Part shown: positions 21,830-33,622 of the stretch, piece after piece | Layout of the letters: every line of letters begins with the position of its first letter | Position numbering within the stretch: position 1 is the first letter of the stretch | Source: Aedes albopictus | Lineage: Eukaryota > Arthropoda > Insecta > Diptera > Culicidae | Length of the DNA stretch: 64,000 nt | Assembly (NCBI RefSeq): GCF_035046485.1 | Contig: NC_085136.1 | Span: 81,485,734 to 81,549,733 of the forward strand | Direction: 5' to 3' | Notes under the pieces: model-generated | Database searches by the model: none | The model's input: only the letters and a program-made list of their open reading frames with translations | What the model was told of the DNA's origin: nothing | Position numbers and translations under genes: made by a program

Positions 21830-22820
21830 CCCAAGTAACATTTTAAGTTTTGTTCGACTCTACAAGAGATCTTCATGACCAATTTTATAAAACTTGCAAT
21901 AAAACTGAATCATACATCAAAACTTCTTGATAACCTCCTTAAGAGCATCTTCCGGCTAAGTGGACCACTCTTGGAGAGGTTTTGCAAACCGCATTAAGAA
22001 TAGCAATAAACTCGTTTTAAAACCTAGTTGAAAAATGTTCCATTCTCGTCTGTTGTTGTTGTTTTTTTTTTTCAACAAAAACTATGACAGCTTAAGATGC
22101 AGATAAGCTTCTGCGATGGCACGTAAAGTTCAGGGGGATACATCATTCGTAAGTAGAATGCGATCATTTCAAAGTAATATTTCAGTAGTTATTGTGCTGG
22201 TAGGCTTATGCGCATTCGAATTTACCGTGAATGCAGAATCATAAAAACAATGCGCTTCGAAAATAGTGAATATTATCATCTTGGAATGAAATAAATCAAT
22301 TTGTGAATTTAGTAAAACTATCTCGAATCACAAGAAAACTCAGCAGAGTTTATTTATGTGAGCATGGTATGAAAATGGTGGCATGCTATCAATTCATTGC
22401 TTATTTAAGCAAAATTAACTATTTTCCATTCACGTAAGCTAATTATTCCATATGGCGACGACCATAATCAGCGAAAATAAAACGAAAGCAAGTTTACTTT
22501 TATGATGACCGCAATAAACCTAGAAATGCCGTAGTTCTGCTTTTCCACCAACAGATGTCGTTACTAACCGAACGGATCGCCATCTGTTGAGAGCTTTAAC
22601 AGTTTTATTGTGGTAATAATGATTGCCAGAAGGTTTACATATCGGAAAGTTTTGTTTACTCTTAAAATCTGTCTTTATGAATATCTTCAAGTATACTATA
22701 AAATGTTTTATCAATGGTTTTCATAAAAGTAGTCATAAAACTGTGAGTTTTAATAATTGCTGTAATAAAACCTTAATAATAATCAAACAAAACCAATCAG
22801 CAATGGAATTGTTACTTGGG
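21830..22820. mobile_element. MITE-like element with CCCAAGTAACA termini
   Basis: The terminal inverted repeats CCCAAGTAACA (21830) and TGTTACTTGGG (ending 22820) bound an AT-rich interior whose arms share TTTTATAAAAC-like words but are well diverged. A hairpin around CAACAGATG / CATCTGTTG lies near 22550-22590. The ends resemble those of the element at 14552 and the fragment at 23103, so one broad family is likely. Confidence 0.55.
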
Positions 22821-22859
22821 TTGTGTGCTTTTATGAGACACTCAGTAGGTTTCAATGGG

Positions 22860-23100
22860 CCTTAATGAACCCCTCATTAAACCACCTCGAAACATTTATA
22901 AAACAACCCCGGAAACCTTTTTAAACTTCCGTGGAACACCCTAGAACTTCTCCTGAAATATTTTTCTAACTATTCGTTAATTCCCCCAAAATCCTCATGA
23001 AATACTCTCTGAAGCCAAGCTAAAATATTCCTGAAACCTTGGAAACCTTGGAACCCTCACGGGCATCTTAACATTCATCTTGACCGACTAAGGCGACGTT
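22860..23100. repeat. Short degenerate CCTGAAAC-type array
   Basis: Words such as CACCTCGAAACATTT, CCCGGAAACC and CCTGAAACCTTGGAAACC recur every 12-25 bp. Confidence 0.45.
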
Positions 23101-23102
23101 CC

Positions 23103-23145
23103 AAGTAACACACATGTCACAGAAGAGTCACACTTGTCACGCGGC
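23103..23145. mobile_element. Truncated MITE end (CCAAGTAACACACATGT)
   Basis: This is a terminus of the same family as 14552 and 21830, cut off after about 40 bp. It abuts the hAT-like terminus at 23146. Confidence 0.45.
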
Positions 23146-25300
23146 CAAGGGCGTAGCCAGCCTGGAGAATTTCCTGGAGGAATTGCGGAAGAAATTCCTG
23201 GGGTATTTCCTGAAGGTATTCCTGGAGAAATTCTTAGGGAAACTCCTGGATGAGATCCCGGAGGAGTGAATGGAGGAGTCCTTAGAGGTATTCCTGTGGA
23301 AATTTCTGTTGAAAGAATTACTAGATGGTGGATGGTGGGATTCCTGGAGATAGCCCTGGGGTATCCTTGACATTTGTGATGAAATCCCTGGAGGAATTCC
23401 TGGTGGAATACCTGGAGGAGTCCTTGAAAAATTCCTGAAGGTATTCCTGGAGAATTTTCTGGAAGAATTTCTGAAGAAACCCCTAGAGGATTTCCTGGAA
23501 GAATTCTTGGAGAAACTTCTGGAGGATTTCCTGGAGGAATCTTCGAATAATTTCCTGAAGAGATTCCATGGAGAAATCTCTGATAGAATCTCGGGAGAAA
23601 TTCCTGGAGAAATACCTAGAGAAATCCCTAGAGGAATTGCTGACATAATTTCTGAAGGATGTCCAGGAGCAACTCCTGAAGAAATTCCTGGGGGAATTCC
23701 TGGGGGAATTCTTGAAGAAACTCTTGGGGTAATTCCTGAAGAAGCTCCTGGAAGAATCTCTACAGGAATTCTTGGAAGAATAACTGGATGAATTTCTAGA
23801 GGAATTCTGGGAGATTTCTATTTTTATTCTATAACTTCTCTATTTCTGAAAAAAAATCACTTGAGAAAATCCTGGAGGAATTTCTAGCGGAATTTCTGGA
23901 GGAATTCCTGGATAATGCTAGAAGGAATTCCTGAAAGAATCCCTGGGGGAATCCTACAAGAAGTTTCTGGAGGAAGCCCTAAAAAATTCCTAAAGGTATT
24001 CCTCTAGGAATTTCCTGGAAGGATTTTTGAAGAAATCCCTATAAGATTTCCAGGAAGAATCCTTAAAGGGGATTCTGAAGGATTTCCTGGAGGAATCTTC
24101 GGAGGATTTCCTGGAGGTATTCCTGGGAAAATCCTGAAGGAATCACAGAAAAATGCCTGATGGTATTCCTGGCAGAATTTCTGAAAAAATCCCCTGAAGA
24201 TTTTCTGGAAAAACTCCTGGAGAAATTGTTGACACAATTTCTCTAGGATTTGTCCCAGGAGCAAAAATTCCTGGAGGAGTTTTTAGCAGAATTCCTGGAG
24301 GAATCTCTGTAGCCATTTCTGGAGAAAAAATTGGAAGAATTCTTGGCGGAATTCCTGGAAAATTCCAGAAGGTATTCAAAGAGAAAATCCTGGAAGAACT
24401 TCTGAAGGAATCGCTAAAGGATTTCTTGGAGTCACTGTTGGAAGAGTTGCTGACATAATTTATGATGGAACTCCTTAATTAATTCCTGATTTAATTCCTG
24501 GAGGAATCCCTGATAAAAATCCCGGAGAAATCTCTGCAAGAATCCAAGGAAAAATCCCTGGAAGTATGCCTGGATTTTTTTTTTGTAAAATGCCTAGGAG
24601 AATTCCTGGTGGAATTCTTGGAGAATCCCCTGAAGAAATCTTTGGAGATCCCTGGAATCCCTGGAGAAATCTTTGGAGGACTACCTATAGGAGTATCTGA
24701 AAAAAAAAAAACCCTTGGAGCAGTTCCCTGAAGAATTCCTGAATAAATTTCTGCAGGAATTATTGGATGAATCCCGGAAGCAGTTACTGAAGGAATTTCT
24801 GGATGAATGCCTGGAGAAAATCCTGAAGGAATGTATTGAGTAATCTCTGAAAAAAATCTTGAATGGCGGAATCGCTGAAAAAAATCTTGTAGGAATACTT
24901 GGAGGAATCCCTGGAGGCTGTTGGAATTCTTGGAGGCTATAAGAATTTCCAAAGAAATCTCCAGAGAAAGTCCCAGTGAAATCTCTAGAGGAATTTCTAG
25001 CGGAATTTCAGGAGGAATATCCTAGGGAATTGGTAGAGGAATACCAGAAATAATTCCTGAAGAAATCGCAGATGCAATTCTAGGAAAAATAAGGAAGGAA
25101 TCCTGCGAAGAGTTTATGAAGAAGCTCCAGAAGCAATCCAGGAAGCAATTTCAAGATGAATTACTAAGGGAATCCCTAAGCAGTTCCTAGAGGAAGTACT
25201 GAATCAATTCCTTGAAGACTTCCTTAAAAAAAGAAGAAATTCGTGGAGGAACCCTAAAAAGAGTTACTGGGAGAATCTTTAGAGGATTTTTTAAAATAAG
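23146..25300. repeat. hAT-like terminus flush with a degenerate GGAATTCC-type array
   Basis: CAAGGGCGTAGCCAGCC starts at 23146 and runs within a few bases into repeats such as CTGGAGGAATT, GGAAATTCCTGG and GAAGGAATTCCTG, with a 12/24-bp rhythm, to about 25300. No mirrored right terminus is found at the right edge. Frames of up to 169 codons on both strands are repeat by-products. Confidence 0.6.
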
Positions 25301-25309
25301 TTGTTCCAG

Positions 25310-26250
25310 ATGATATTTTTGTCACCATTTTGGGTATTCCGGTCGCCATTTTTGGACTCCATATGTCTTCCCCATACCAAATTATCCCTATGTTGCATTG
25401 TTTTAGAACCGAGAGTTATACTCTTTGAAACAGTCGCCATCTTGAATTTTGCGCCACCATCTTGGATGTTATGATCTTATTTTTTTTATTCCGCAGCCTG
25501 AGCATCTTCCCCTACCAAATTATTCCATACTGCATGGCTTCAGAGTCCAAAACTCCTTATAACTGCTTCATTTGAGTTCAGGGCCGCCTACTTGGATATT
25601 TCGGTCTTCATTTTTGGACTCTACACACTCAATCCTGAATTTCCTGTTCGGTACTTTTTTGACGAAAATAGAACAGGATAACTATTTCGGTAGCTTCGAT
25701 TTTACTGATGTTCAGTACACCAACTGTCAAAAACTGGTACAAAACGTAAACAATCCATTGTTGCTGTATTGAGCTGTTCTATTTTTGTCAAAAAATAACC
25801 GAACACGGTATTCAAAATTAAGTGTGTAGACATCTAAGAAAGTCCTAATATACCCATATTGCATGATTCTAGAGCTGATGATACCTAAACCTACTCAAAA
25901 CAGCCGTTCCTTCTAACGGTAGGCCGCTATCTTGGATTTTGGGCCGCCATCTTGGATATTTTGGTCATCAATTTTGAACTCCGGACTTCTTTTTCATACC
26001 AAATATAACCACATTGCATGATTTTAGAGCCTTAAACTCCTTAAAACAGCCGCCTCATCTAATTGTAGGCCGCCATTTTTGATTTAGGTTCGCCATCTTG
26101 AATATTTGGCCGATATCGTGATTTTCTGGGTTCCATTGATGATTTCCGCATAAAATTCGTCAACCATGCTTAAGTTTACAAAATTCTGCGTAATTTGATG
26201 TGTCGCATGATATGGTTTGGTTCAGTTTTATATACGACCAGTTCTACCAG
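25310..26250. repeat. Diverged tandem array rich in GCCGCCATCTTGG
   Basis: Units contain GCCGCCATCTTGGAT, GGTC(A/G)CCATTTTTGGACTCC, CCCCATACCAAATTAT and TGCATGATTTTAGAGCC, recurring around 25350, 25430, 25590, 25920 and 26060. One MITE (25624-25826) interrupts it. No coding signal is seen. Confidence 0.6.
25624..25826. mobile_element. Short palindromic MITE, TA target
   Basis: The left end CACACTCAATCCTGAAT pairs with the complement of the right end, CACACTTAATTTTGAAT. TA lies at 25622-25623 and 25827-25828. Further inward, AAAATAGAACAG mirrors CTGTTCTATTTTT. The element is 203 bp and non-coding. Confidence 0.65.
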
Positions 26251-26259
26251 TGCTGGTGC

Positions 26260-26514
26260 AAATCACTGAAATGGGCATAGCTCCGGAGCGCCTTGACCGA
26301 TCCGGATCACTTTTCGTAGTAAACAATGCGGTAAAACACCGGTTAAGCTATAATCGGTATAACTAACCAATGGGAAATGCACAGACATACATACACACAT
26401 ATATACACACATACATACACACATACATATGTACATACAGACATCATCTCAATTCGCTGAACTGAGTTGATTGGTATATGTGACTCGACTCTCCGAGCCT
26501 ACTGTTGAAAGTAT
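26260..26514. repeat. Unassigned sequence with an ACAT/ACAC microsatellite
   Basis: Positions 26385-26440 are a CA/TA-rich microsatellite (ACATACATACACACAT type). The flanks are unassigned. Confidence 0.6.
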
Positions 26515-26679
26515 GGGGCTGTCCATAAACCACGTGGTCATGGGGGGGGGGGGGTGTTCGGCCAATGATCATTTTGTATGGACAAATTTAAATTTTTGTA
26601 TGGACAAATGACCACGCGGGGGGGGGGGGGGTGGTTGAAAAGTCCCAAAGAAATGACCACGTGGTTTATGGACAGCCCC
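26515..26679. mobile_element. Short palindromic MITE, 3-bp target TAT, G-run loop
   Basis: The ends are GGGGCTGTCCATAAACCACG and its complement, extending through GTGGTCAT. TAT lies at 26512-26514 and 26680-26682. Two long G runs (12 or more) lie inside. Size (165 bp), target length and layout match the element at 8127-8292, suggesting a shared PIF/Harbinger-like superfamily. Confidence 0.8.
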
Positions 26680-26689
26680 TATGAGTGAA

Positions 26690-27688
26690 CATATGGCGTT
26701 TCAGTACACTTTGGTGTACGAGAAAGGTAAAACATACCGTTTGTAAACTATCTCTAAACATAGCACAACATAGGATAACAAAAGCATAAGAACAAATTAA
26801 ATACGACTTATATAGAGCCGTTTGACCTTCAAACGAATATCTACATTAATTCTTCACATTACCACATTGGCACAACATGCATTGTGTGTTATGCTCGGAG
26901 ATCATACGCATGTTTTACGACTCTTAGGATTTACCATTTTCATTAAAGGTCTCCCCCACGCAAGGCCCACCCGAAGTGTTAAGTCATGGCGTTTTACAAC
27001 ATCCATCCAATGCAAACACTAGACTCGACATTCAAAACTCGGAAAGGTCGCATTCCAAGAGTTACTGTAAGTGTACGAATCTGTGCGTCACGCTTTAGTG
27101 CGTGTTCTTAATCGTAGTTGATATCCGAGTTTTTCTGCGACAAACTGAATTCTGATTGCTAATCATCTCGATCAACAATCAAATACGATCTCACAATAAC
27201 CATCGCGAATCGATCGTTGCGCTAGCTGGTTCGCAAAATGCTGTATAACCGTTCCACTGTTCAACAGCTAGGTACTTGATCATAACCGCTGGATCTTGGA
27301 ACTTGAACCCATATGAACTCTTCATATGCCCGATGATGCCTGCGGTCGACCATTCGACCGTACAGATTCAAAGCAAACAGCAATCCTCCTTCAAGCTAGT
27401 GTGGTAGACTGGGTACAGGTTGAACAGAGGCAAAACCTAAATTAATGTTTATTACCACCCATCACATCGATCATAAACACCTCTCCCCGTCCGTGCGGAG
27501 CCCACGATGTGTTTGTTTTTGGTCGGCGGGCAGCGGTCTTAATTGTTTGAGCCAATTTGCCATTTCACGGTCAAGGTATTTACGCAACGCACGTATCGTG
27601 GTCGACCACGGAGTCGTCGTCGTCGTTGGCTTCAGAGTTGTTTGATTGGATTCGAATTTGAATTTTGAAGAACTTTTTCGGGGTGTAG
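26690..27688. other. Unassigned, single-copy-looking sequence
   Basis: Short frames (66 codons at 26822 and 27445) have no recognised domains. It could be intronic or intergenic DNA of a nearby gene. Confidence 0.4.
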
Positions 27689-28079
27689 TACAGTCGAGAC
27701 TCTTATAAGATCACTGCTCGGGGGGCGCAATAGGAATCCGCTTAATAGGAGACTAAGAGCTTATGGGATTTCGGCATTTTGGGGGTGTGGCCTATTATCT
27801 CGGGTGTGTTAAGAGTTAACGCAATACTTTCTTCGGCAAAATATTAGGGCTTGATAAGATCTACCATTTAGAACTTTGGTTCATATGATTAGTTGGCAAT
27901 TTGGCCGCTAGAGGGACCATCAACAATTTGATGCTAAATTGCACTACAGGAACCATATCAGGTTGTCAAGCAAACGTTACGATATGCGACAGCTCAAGAC
28001 CCTGATAGTTTGGAAGGATAGTGTCTTCGGGAAAGTTGTTGGGTACGCCAATAACTTACTGACGATGAGTTGCGAAGTT

Positions 28080-29430
28080 CGAAATTCCTCCACTGGGCGG
28101 CGCTAGTGAGCAAGTAAATTTTCAAAACCTCATATCTCAGAATCCCTATAACTTAGGAAGATGGTGTCTTCGGCAAAGTTGATCAGTATGACATAAACTT
28201 ACATAAAAATAAACACTTGTTTCAAAATTCTGCCACTAGGAGGCGCTAGTGAACTCTGATTTGCATAGCTCAGAATTCTGATAACTTAGGAAGTTGGTGT
28301 TTTCGGCAAAGTTGATCAGTATGACATGAACTTACATAAAAATAATTATTTGTTTCGCAATTCTGCCATTAGGCGGCGTTTACCGGGTTTTTTCGTCTTT
28401 TTTCGACTTTTTTGGCGGTTTTTCGGCTTGGCAAAACTAGTGTCGCTCCCCCGATAACTTAGAAAGTTGGTGTCTTTGGAAAAGTCGATCAGAGTGACAT
28501 AAACTTACATAAAAATAAACACTTGTTTCGCAATTCTGCCACTAGGCGGCGCTAGTGAACATACAAATTTTAGAAATCTCATAGCTCAGAATCCTGATAA
28601 CATAGAAAGTTGGTGTCTTCGGCAAAGTTGATCAGTATGACATAAACTTACAAAACAATAAACACTTGTTTCGCAATTCTGCCACTAGGCGGCGCTAGTG
28701 AACATGCAATTTTTAGAAATCTTATAGCTCAGAATCCTGATAACTTAGAAAGTTGGTGTCTTCGGCAAAGTTGATCAGTATGACATAAACTTACATAAAA
28801 ATAAACACATGTTTCAAAATTCTGCCACTAGGAGGCGCTAGTGAACTTGCAAATTTTAGAAATCTCATAGCTCAGAATTCTGATAACTTAGGCTTAGGGA
28901 GTTGGTGTTTTCGGCAAAGTTGATCAGTATGACATAAACTTACATAAAAATAAACACTTGTTTCAAAGTTCTGCCACTAGGAGGCGCTAGTAAACTTGCA
29001 AATTTTAAAAATCTCAAATCCTGATAATTTAGGAAGTTGGTGTCTTCGGCAAAGTTGATCAGTATGACATAAACTTACATAAAAATGAACACTTGTTTCA
29101 AAATACTGCCACTAGGAGGCGCTAGTGAGCTTGCAAATTTTAGAAATCTCATAGCTCAGAATCCTGATAATTTAGGAAGTTGGTGTCTTCGGCAAAGTTG
29201 ATCAGTATGACATAAACTTACATAAAAACAAACACTTGTTTCAAAATTCTGCCACTAGGCGGCGTTTACTGCTTTTTTTCGTATTTTTTTCGACTTTTTT
29301 GGGGGGTTTTCGGCTCAGCAAAACTAGTGTCGCTCCCCCCGATAACTTAGAAAGATGGTGTCTTTGGCAAAGTTGATCAGAATGACATAAACTTACATAA
29401 AAATAACCAATTGTTTCGCAATTCTTTAAT
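28080..29430 (+). repeat. Tandem repeats of about 133-144 bp, left arm of foldback element
   Basis: Each unit carries ATAACTTAGAAAGTTGGTGT, CTTCGGCAAAGTTGATCAGT, ATGACATAAACTTACATAAA and GCCACTAGGCGGCGCTAGTG. Successive CTCAGAAT anchors at 28136, 28269, 28584, 28728 and 28870 are spaced by 133-144 bp. The gap at 28380-28450 is a variant unit with TTTTTTCGACTTTTTTGG. Confidence 0.8.
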
Positions 29431-29494
29431 TTTTTAATTCTTTTAATTCGTCTAGTAGTTTCAGCTGACATACTCTTAAAAATTCCACGGAGGA

Positions 29495-30260
29495 TTGCCA
29501 CCTAGTGGCAGAATTGCGAAACAAGTGTTTATTTTTATATAAGTTTTTGTCACTCTGTTTAACTTTTCCAAAGACACCAACTTTCTAAGTTATCGGGATT
29601 CTGAGATATGGGGTTTTGAAAATTTACATGCTCACAAGCGCCGCCTAGTGGTAGAATTGCGAAAGAAGTGTTTATTTTTATGTAAGTTTATGTCATACTG
29701 ATCAACTTTGCCGAAGACACCAACTTTCTATGTTATCAGGATTCTGAGCTATGAGATTTCTAAAATTTGTATGTTCACTAGCGCCGCCTAGTGGCAGAAT
29801 TGCGAAACAAGTGTTTATTTTTATGTAAGTTTATGTCACTCTGATCAACTTTTCCAAAGACACCAACTTTCTAAGTTATCGGGGGGAGCGACACCAGTTT
29901 TGCCAAGCCGAAAAACCGCCAAAGAAGTCGAAAAAAGACGAAAAAACCTAATAAACGCCGCCTATTGGCAGAATTGCGAAACAAATAATTATTTTTATGT
30001 AAGTTTATGTCATACTGATCAACTTTGCCGAAGACACCAACTTTCTATGTTATCAGGATTCTGAGCTATGAGATTTCTAAAATTTGCATGTTCACTAGCG
30101 CCGCCTAGTGGCAGAATTGCGAAACAAGTGTTTATTGTTTTGTAAGTTTATGTCATACTGATCAACTTTGCCGAAGACACCATCTTCCTAAGTTATAGGG
30201 ATTCTGAGATATGAGGTTTTGAAAATTTACTTGCTCACTAGCGCCGCCCAGTGGAGGAAT
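29495..30260 (-). repeat. Same 133-144-bp repeats inverted, right arm
   Basis: The units of 28080-29430 occur here as reverse complements, including a variant unit with CCGAAAAACCGCC near 29905. This arm has fewer units than the left, so the two arrays have changed length independently. Confidence 0.8.
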
Positions 30261-30865
30261 TTCGAACTTCGCAACTCATCGTCAGTAAGTTATTGGCGTA
30301 CCCAACAACTTTCTCGAAGACACTATCCTTCCAAACTATCATGGTCTTGAGCTGTCGCATATCGTAACGTTTGCTTGACAACCTGATATGGTTCCTGTAG
30401 TGCAATTTAGCATCAAATTGTTGATGGTCCCCCTAGCGGCCAAATTACCAACTAATCATATGAACCAAAGTTCTAAATGGTAGATCTTATCAAGCCCTAA
30501 TATTTTGCCGAAGAAAGTATTGCGTTAACTCTTAACACACCCGAGATAATAGGCCACACCCCCAAAATGCCGAAATCCCATAAGCTCTTAGTCTCCTATA
30601 ACGCTCACCCCTGTCTAGTAGGAGTTCGTTTAATAGAAGTCCGTTTAATAGGAATTCGTTCAGTAAGAGACTCGACTGTACGTACAAGGTACACATACCA
30701 CCGATGGGTTGCTGCTGTAGTTGACGTAATAGTCGGTAGAAGTAGATGGTCGTTTGTTTAGTGGTTTGTTTGTGGATGGTTTGGACAAAAACTGGATTGG
30801 TCGCTGGTGGTGTCGGATAGTCGGATTGAACGAGACGAAGTGGTGGAAGTGGTATGGCTACTTAC

Positions 30866-30970
30866 GGCTTTGGGCGGCCTTCTGGAGCGCTCTTGGAACT
30901 TGGCGCGTCGTCGCCGCTTCGCTTGGTTGGTCGCGGTGGTATCCGGATTTGCGATTCATCGAGGAATTGT
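30866..30970 (-). CDS. Candidate internal exon of a host gene (low confidence)
   Basis: On the minus strand a 105-bp stretch is bounded by a good acceptor (CACCCCTCATTCCAG then ACAATTCC) and a consensus donor (AAAGCC then GTAAGTAG). Two of three frames are open across it. One reads QFLDESQIRIPPRPTKRSG and onwards. Another contains an ATG codon (MNRKSGYH). It is GC-rich and lysine/arginine-rich, unlike the AT-rich surroundings. I do not recognise the protein, and no partner exon could be matched in the window. The foldback element would lie in the downstream intron. It could equally be a chance combination of sites. Confidence 0.3.
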
Positions 30971-30974
30971 CTGG

Positions 30975-31600
30975 AATGAGGGGTGAAGAGTGAGGACACA
31001 ATGGATTAAGCGAAATGTAAACAATTTTTTTTCTCAATGTGAAAATAATGTATGTGCTGCTAGGTTTTGGGTACTTGATTTAGTATTTTATCCTTCTCTT
31101 GTATTTATTAACACACATTATTATCATTATATTGCAAGGTGGTTGAATGAGTCTTTTTGAAGCACATTTTTTTGTATTTGATTTATAAATTTATTGCTTT
31201 CATGTGCCACAAGATTTTATTGCGAGCTTTGACGAGTCAACAAAATTAATTTCTGTAATTTTCTGTTTTCACAGTCTCTTTCAAAACATGGCATTAGGAG
31301 AAGCTTCCAACAAGAGCAATTCCTTTTTTTCAGCGTAGTAGCATTCAATTCACCTTATAACGATCTCATTCAAATTACCGCAATTCTGCCTCTCACGCTC
31401 CCTTTACAAACTCCCTGAACTTCTTGCGGAACCCACATGAACTTCCCAAATCGCCAAACCTAGCGAGGCTCTCATTAAGTCCCCGGGGCATCCTATTAAA
31501 CTCTCTTTCTCGCAAGTTGAGAGGTTCTGCTTCTCATAATGTGCTATTTGTACAAGTATTACACAAAAATTATAAAATCAAACAGACTGAGGACCAAGAA
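30975..31600. other. Unassigned AT-rich sequence
   Basis: A short stretch with CCCTGAACTTC-like words lies at 31395-31450. Frames at 31424 and 31539 overlap each other and have no recognised domain. Confidence 0.4.
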
Positions 31601-31608
31601 GATATTAG

Positions 31609-32348
31609 CTGCCGTGTGCAGCATAGTTGTCCCATGTTACTTTTTGGCGATTTTGACTTTTTATCATCAAAAGGTCTATTTTCGCATATACTTTCAGAAT
31701 CTACTCTCGATTAGTATACTTTGTTCAGAAACTCCATGAAAACAACATCAAGTCAATTTGTCCCATGTTCAGTTTTGTCATCATAAGTTGTCCCATGTTC
31801 CATTTTGCAGCATATGCAGTCCCATGTTCAATTTTGCAGCATAAGCTGTCCCATGTTCATTTATTTTTTCTCAAAAGCTATATCATGTTCAGTTTATACG
31901 CATAAAAAGCTGTCCGAGCATCTCTGAGGGAATCCTGAACATTTTCCGGAAATCCTGATATCATTTGTAAAATTCAACATGGGACAGCTTATGCTGCAAA
32001 ACTCGACATGGGACAGCTTATGATGAAAATTACAACATGGGACAGCTTATGCTGAACATCTCACATGACATGGGACAGCTTATGCCGAGAAAATCCCGAA
32101 AATTGCTAGATTTATCGGCATAACAGTCTCACTAGAGTTTTTCTTTAAATAATCAAAGTAAATTGTATGTTTATGAAACTTTTTGTTCAAACTTCAATGA
32201 TAAATACCAATTCTAACGCTATGATGGTGGATTCATTTAGTGTTTTTATTACACTTGTCCGTAGAGATGGAAACAATGCTGAAACTTAAAACGCGTTTTT
32301 CTCAGTTTGCTGTTCTGGAACATGGGACAACTATGCTGCACACGGCAG
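31609..32348. mobile_element. Palindromic element with internal GTCCCATGTT minisatellites, possible TTAG target
   Basis: The ends CTGCCGTGTGCAGCATAG and complement extend through TTGTCCCATGTT. TTAG lies at 31605-31608 and 32349-32352. Each arm holds four or five repeats of about 29-30 bp (GTCCCATGTTCAATTTTGCA type) in inverted orientation at 31760-31915 and 31975-32090. No transposase is encoded and the superfamily is unclear. Confidence 0.75.
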
Positions 32349-32352
32349 TTAG

Positions 32353-33622
32353 GGCAAGTTCTTTTCCTCCGCCGGTGTGATAGGCGTTTTTTGATTTTCT
32401 TTTTGTTTTGGTTTCATTCATGAATTTGAACTTACGTTAATTCTTCACATTTTTTTTTTATTTTTGTGAATGTTAGTTCAGAGTGCTGGGCTAACGACAA
32501 CGCCCCGTCAGTACAGAGAAGAGACAAAGAATTTCGTGCATATTGCACCGGTGTTACATATATACACTGGTGAGCTCGTTTCATATTATTATTTTACTGT
32601 GAAAGTCTGAAAGAATGTTATTCTCCCATATCACAAAATGGTAAGACAATATGAGTGAAAGAAGCTGCTTCTGTCAGCTGTGTAGTGTCGGTAGCGGTTG
32701 GTTCAACTGTCACTACGGATAGCACTACGGACCGCCTGTTCCAGTGATAGGAGTCCACTAATCAGGTGACCCCTTGTTCAAGGTGTTATGCGGCTTAATG
32801 GTCTTATAAAAACCTAATCGCAAACGGAGCCTGTGAAGTACCAGGGCACCCTCCACAGTATTTTGCCCTTACTGCGCTAACCGGAGCAATAGTGTGGTGG
32901 ACAGCGCTTGAAAATTGAAGCGTTTTACCTCAGACGAATCAAAATTTGCTCTTCTTTGACCGGCGCTTTTCAACCCAAAGCGGTTGCAATATGCCTTCAT
33001 TGGCTAACATGCTTCTGAAGCAAGTGGGAGCGGGAGCAATAAAAAATATGAGTGAGAGTGAGGAACGACGATTCAGCGCCGTGCGGCTCTCTGAATCTCT
33101 CTCTTCGCCGGTGTATACGGCAATTAATATGTTTGATTTTGAGCAAAAAAATAAATCCACTGAATCATTTACGCATCTTCAGCCTCACCGCAGCAAGTGA
33201 GAAATAATCGTTACCAGTCAATATGCTTCACCAGCCAACCGACCGATGAGGAATAGTGGTCGCGGTTGGTTCGGTTTCTCTTTGCTCCCTGTGCGTGTTC
33301 GTTCGTAGTGATGGTTGGCGCTGATGACTGATCGTACCATTCATATTCACTTAATTTCAAGCACTGGACTGGTGGACCTTGTGTTTCTCCGAGACAATCA
33401 GCTGCCCTTCTTCAATCTCATACTTGAGGCTGAATAAGGGCGGAATTATGAAGATGTTATTAGTTAGTTTAAATTTATATGGTTTCACATTATGCGTTTT
33501 ACACAGCGTACTCTGTGCATCCTAGCCTTTGGCGCATACAAATCGAAACCGATCTGGCCTTATTGTTACTGTTCTTTTTTGTGCTGTGATTGTTAAGAGT
33601 TTAATCTTGCCTAGTTTGGGTA
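32353..33622 (+). mobile_element. Probable 5' region of a LINE
   Basis: This stretch leads directly into LINE endonuclease coding sequence at 33623. It includes words (e.g. GGAGCAATAGTGTGGTGGAC near 32883) that I take as LINE leader or ORF1-side sequence. No intact ORF1 is seen; frames at 32946 (84 codons) and its antisense are not recognised. The assignment rests mainly on position. Confidence 0.35.

Larger units (their letters stand above)
27691..30678. mobile_element. 3-kb foldback element, TA target, with internal tandem arrays
   Basis: The ends are CAGTCGAGACTC and its complement, flanked by TA at 27689-27690 and 30679-30680. The outer arms of about 400 bp are near-identical (the words around GTTAACGCAATACTTTCTTC mirror 30505-30530). 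Inside, both arms hold tandem repeats in opposite orientation, and the centre is near 29430-29480. Terminal CAGTCGAG and TA fit pogo/Tc1-type elements. No transposase is present. Confidence 0.85.

Noticed and set aside
23137..24952. Overlapping 153-169-codon frames rich in Ile, Pro, Gly or Arg, Ser, Asn
   Set aside because: Their composition and period follow the degenerate GGAATTCC repeat; they are not genes.
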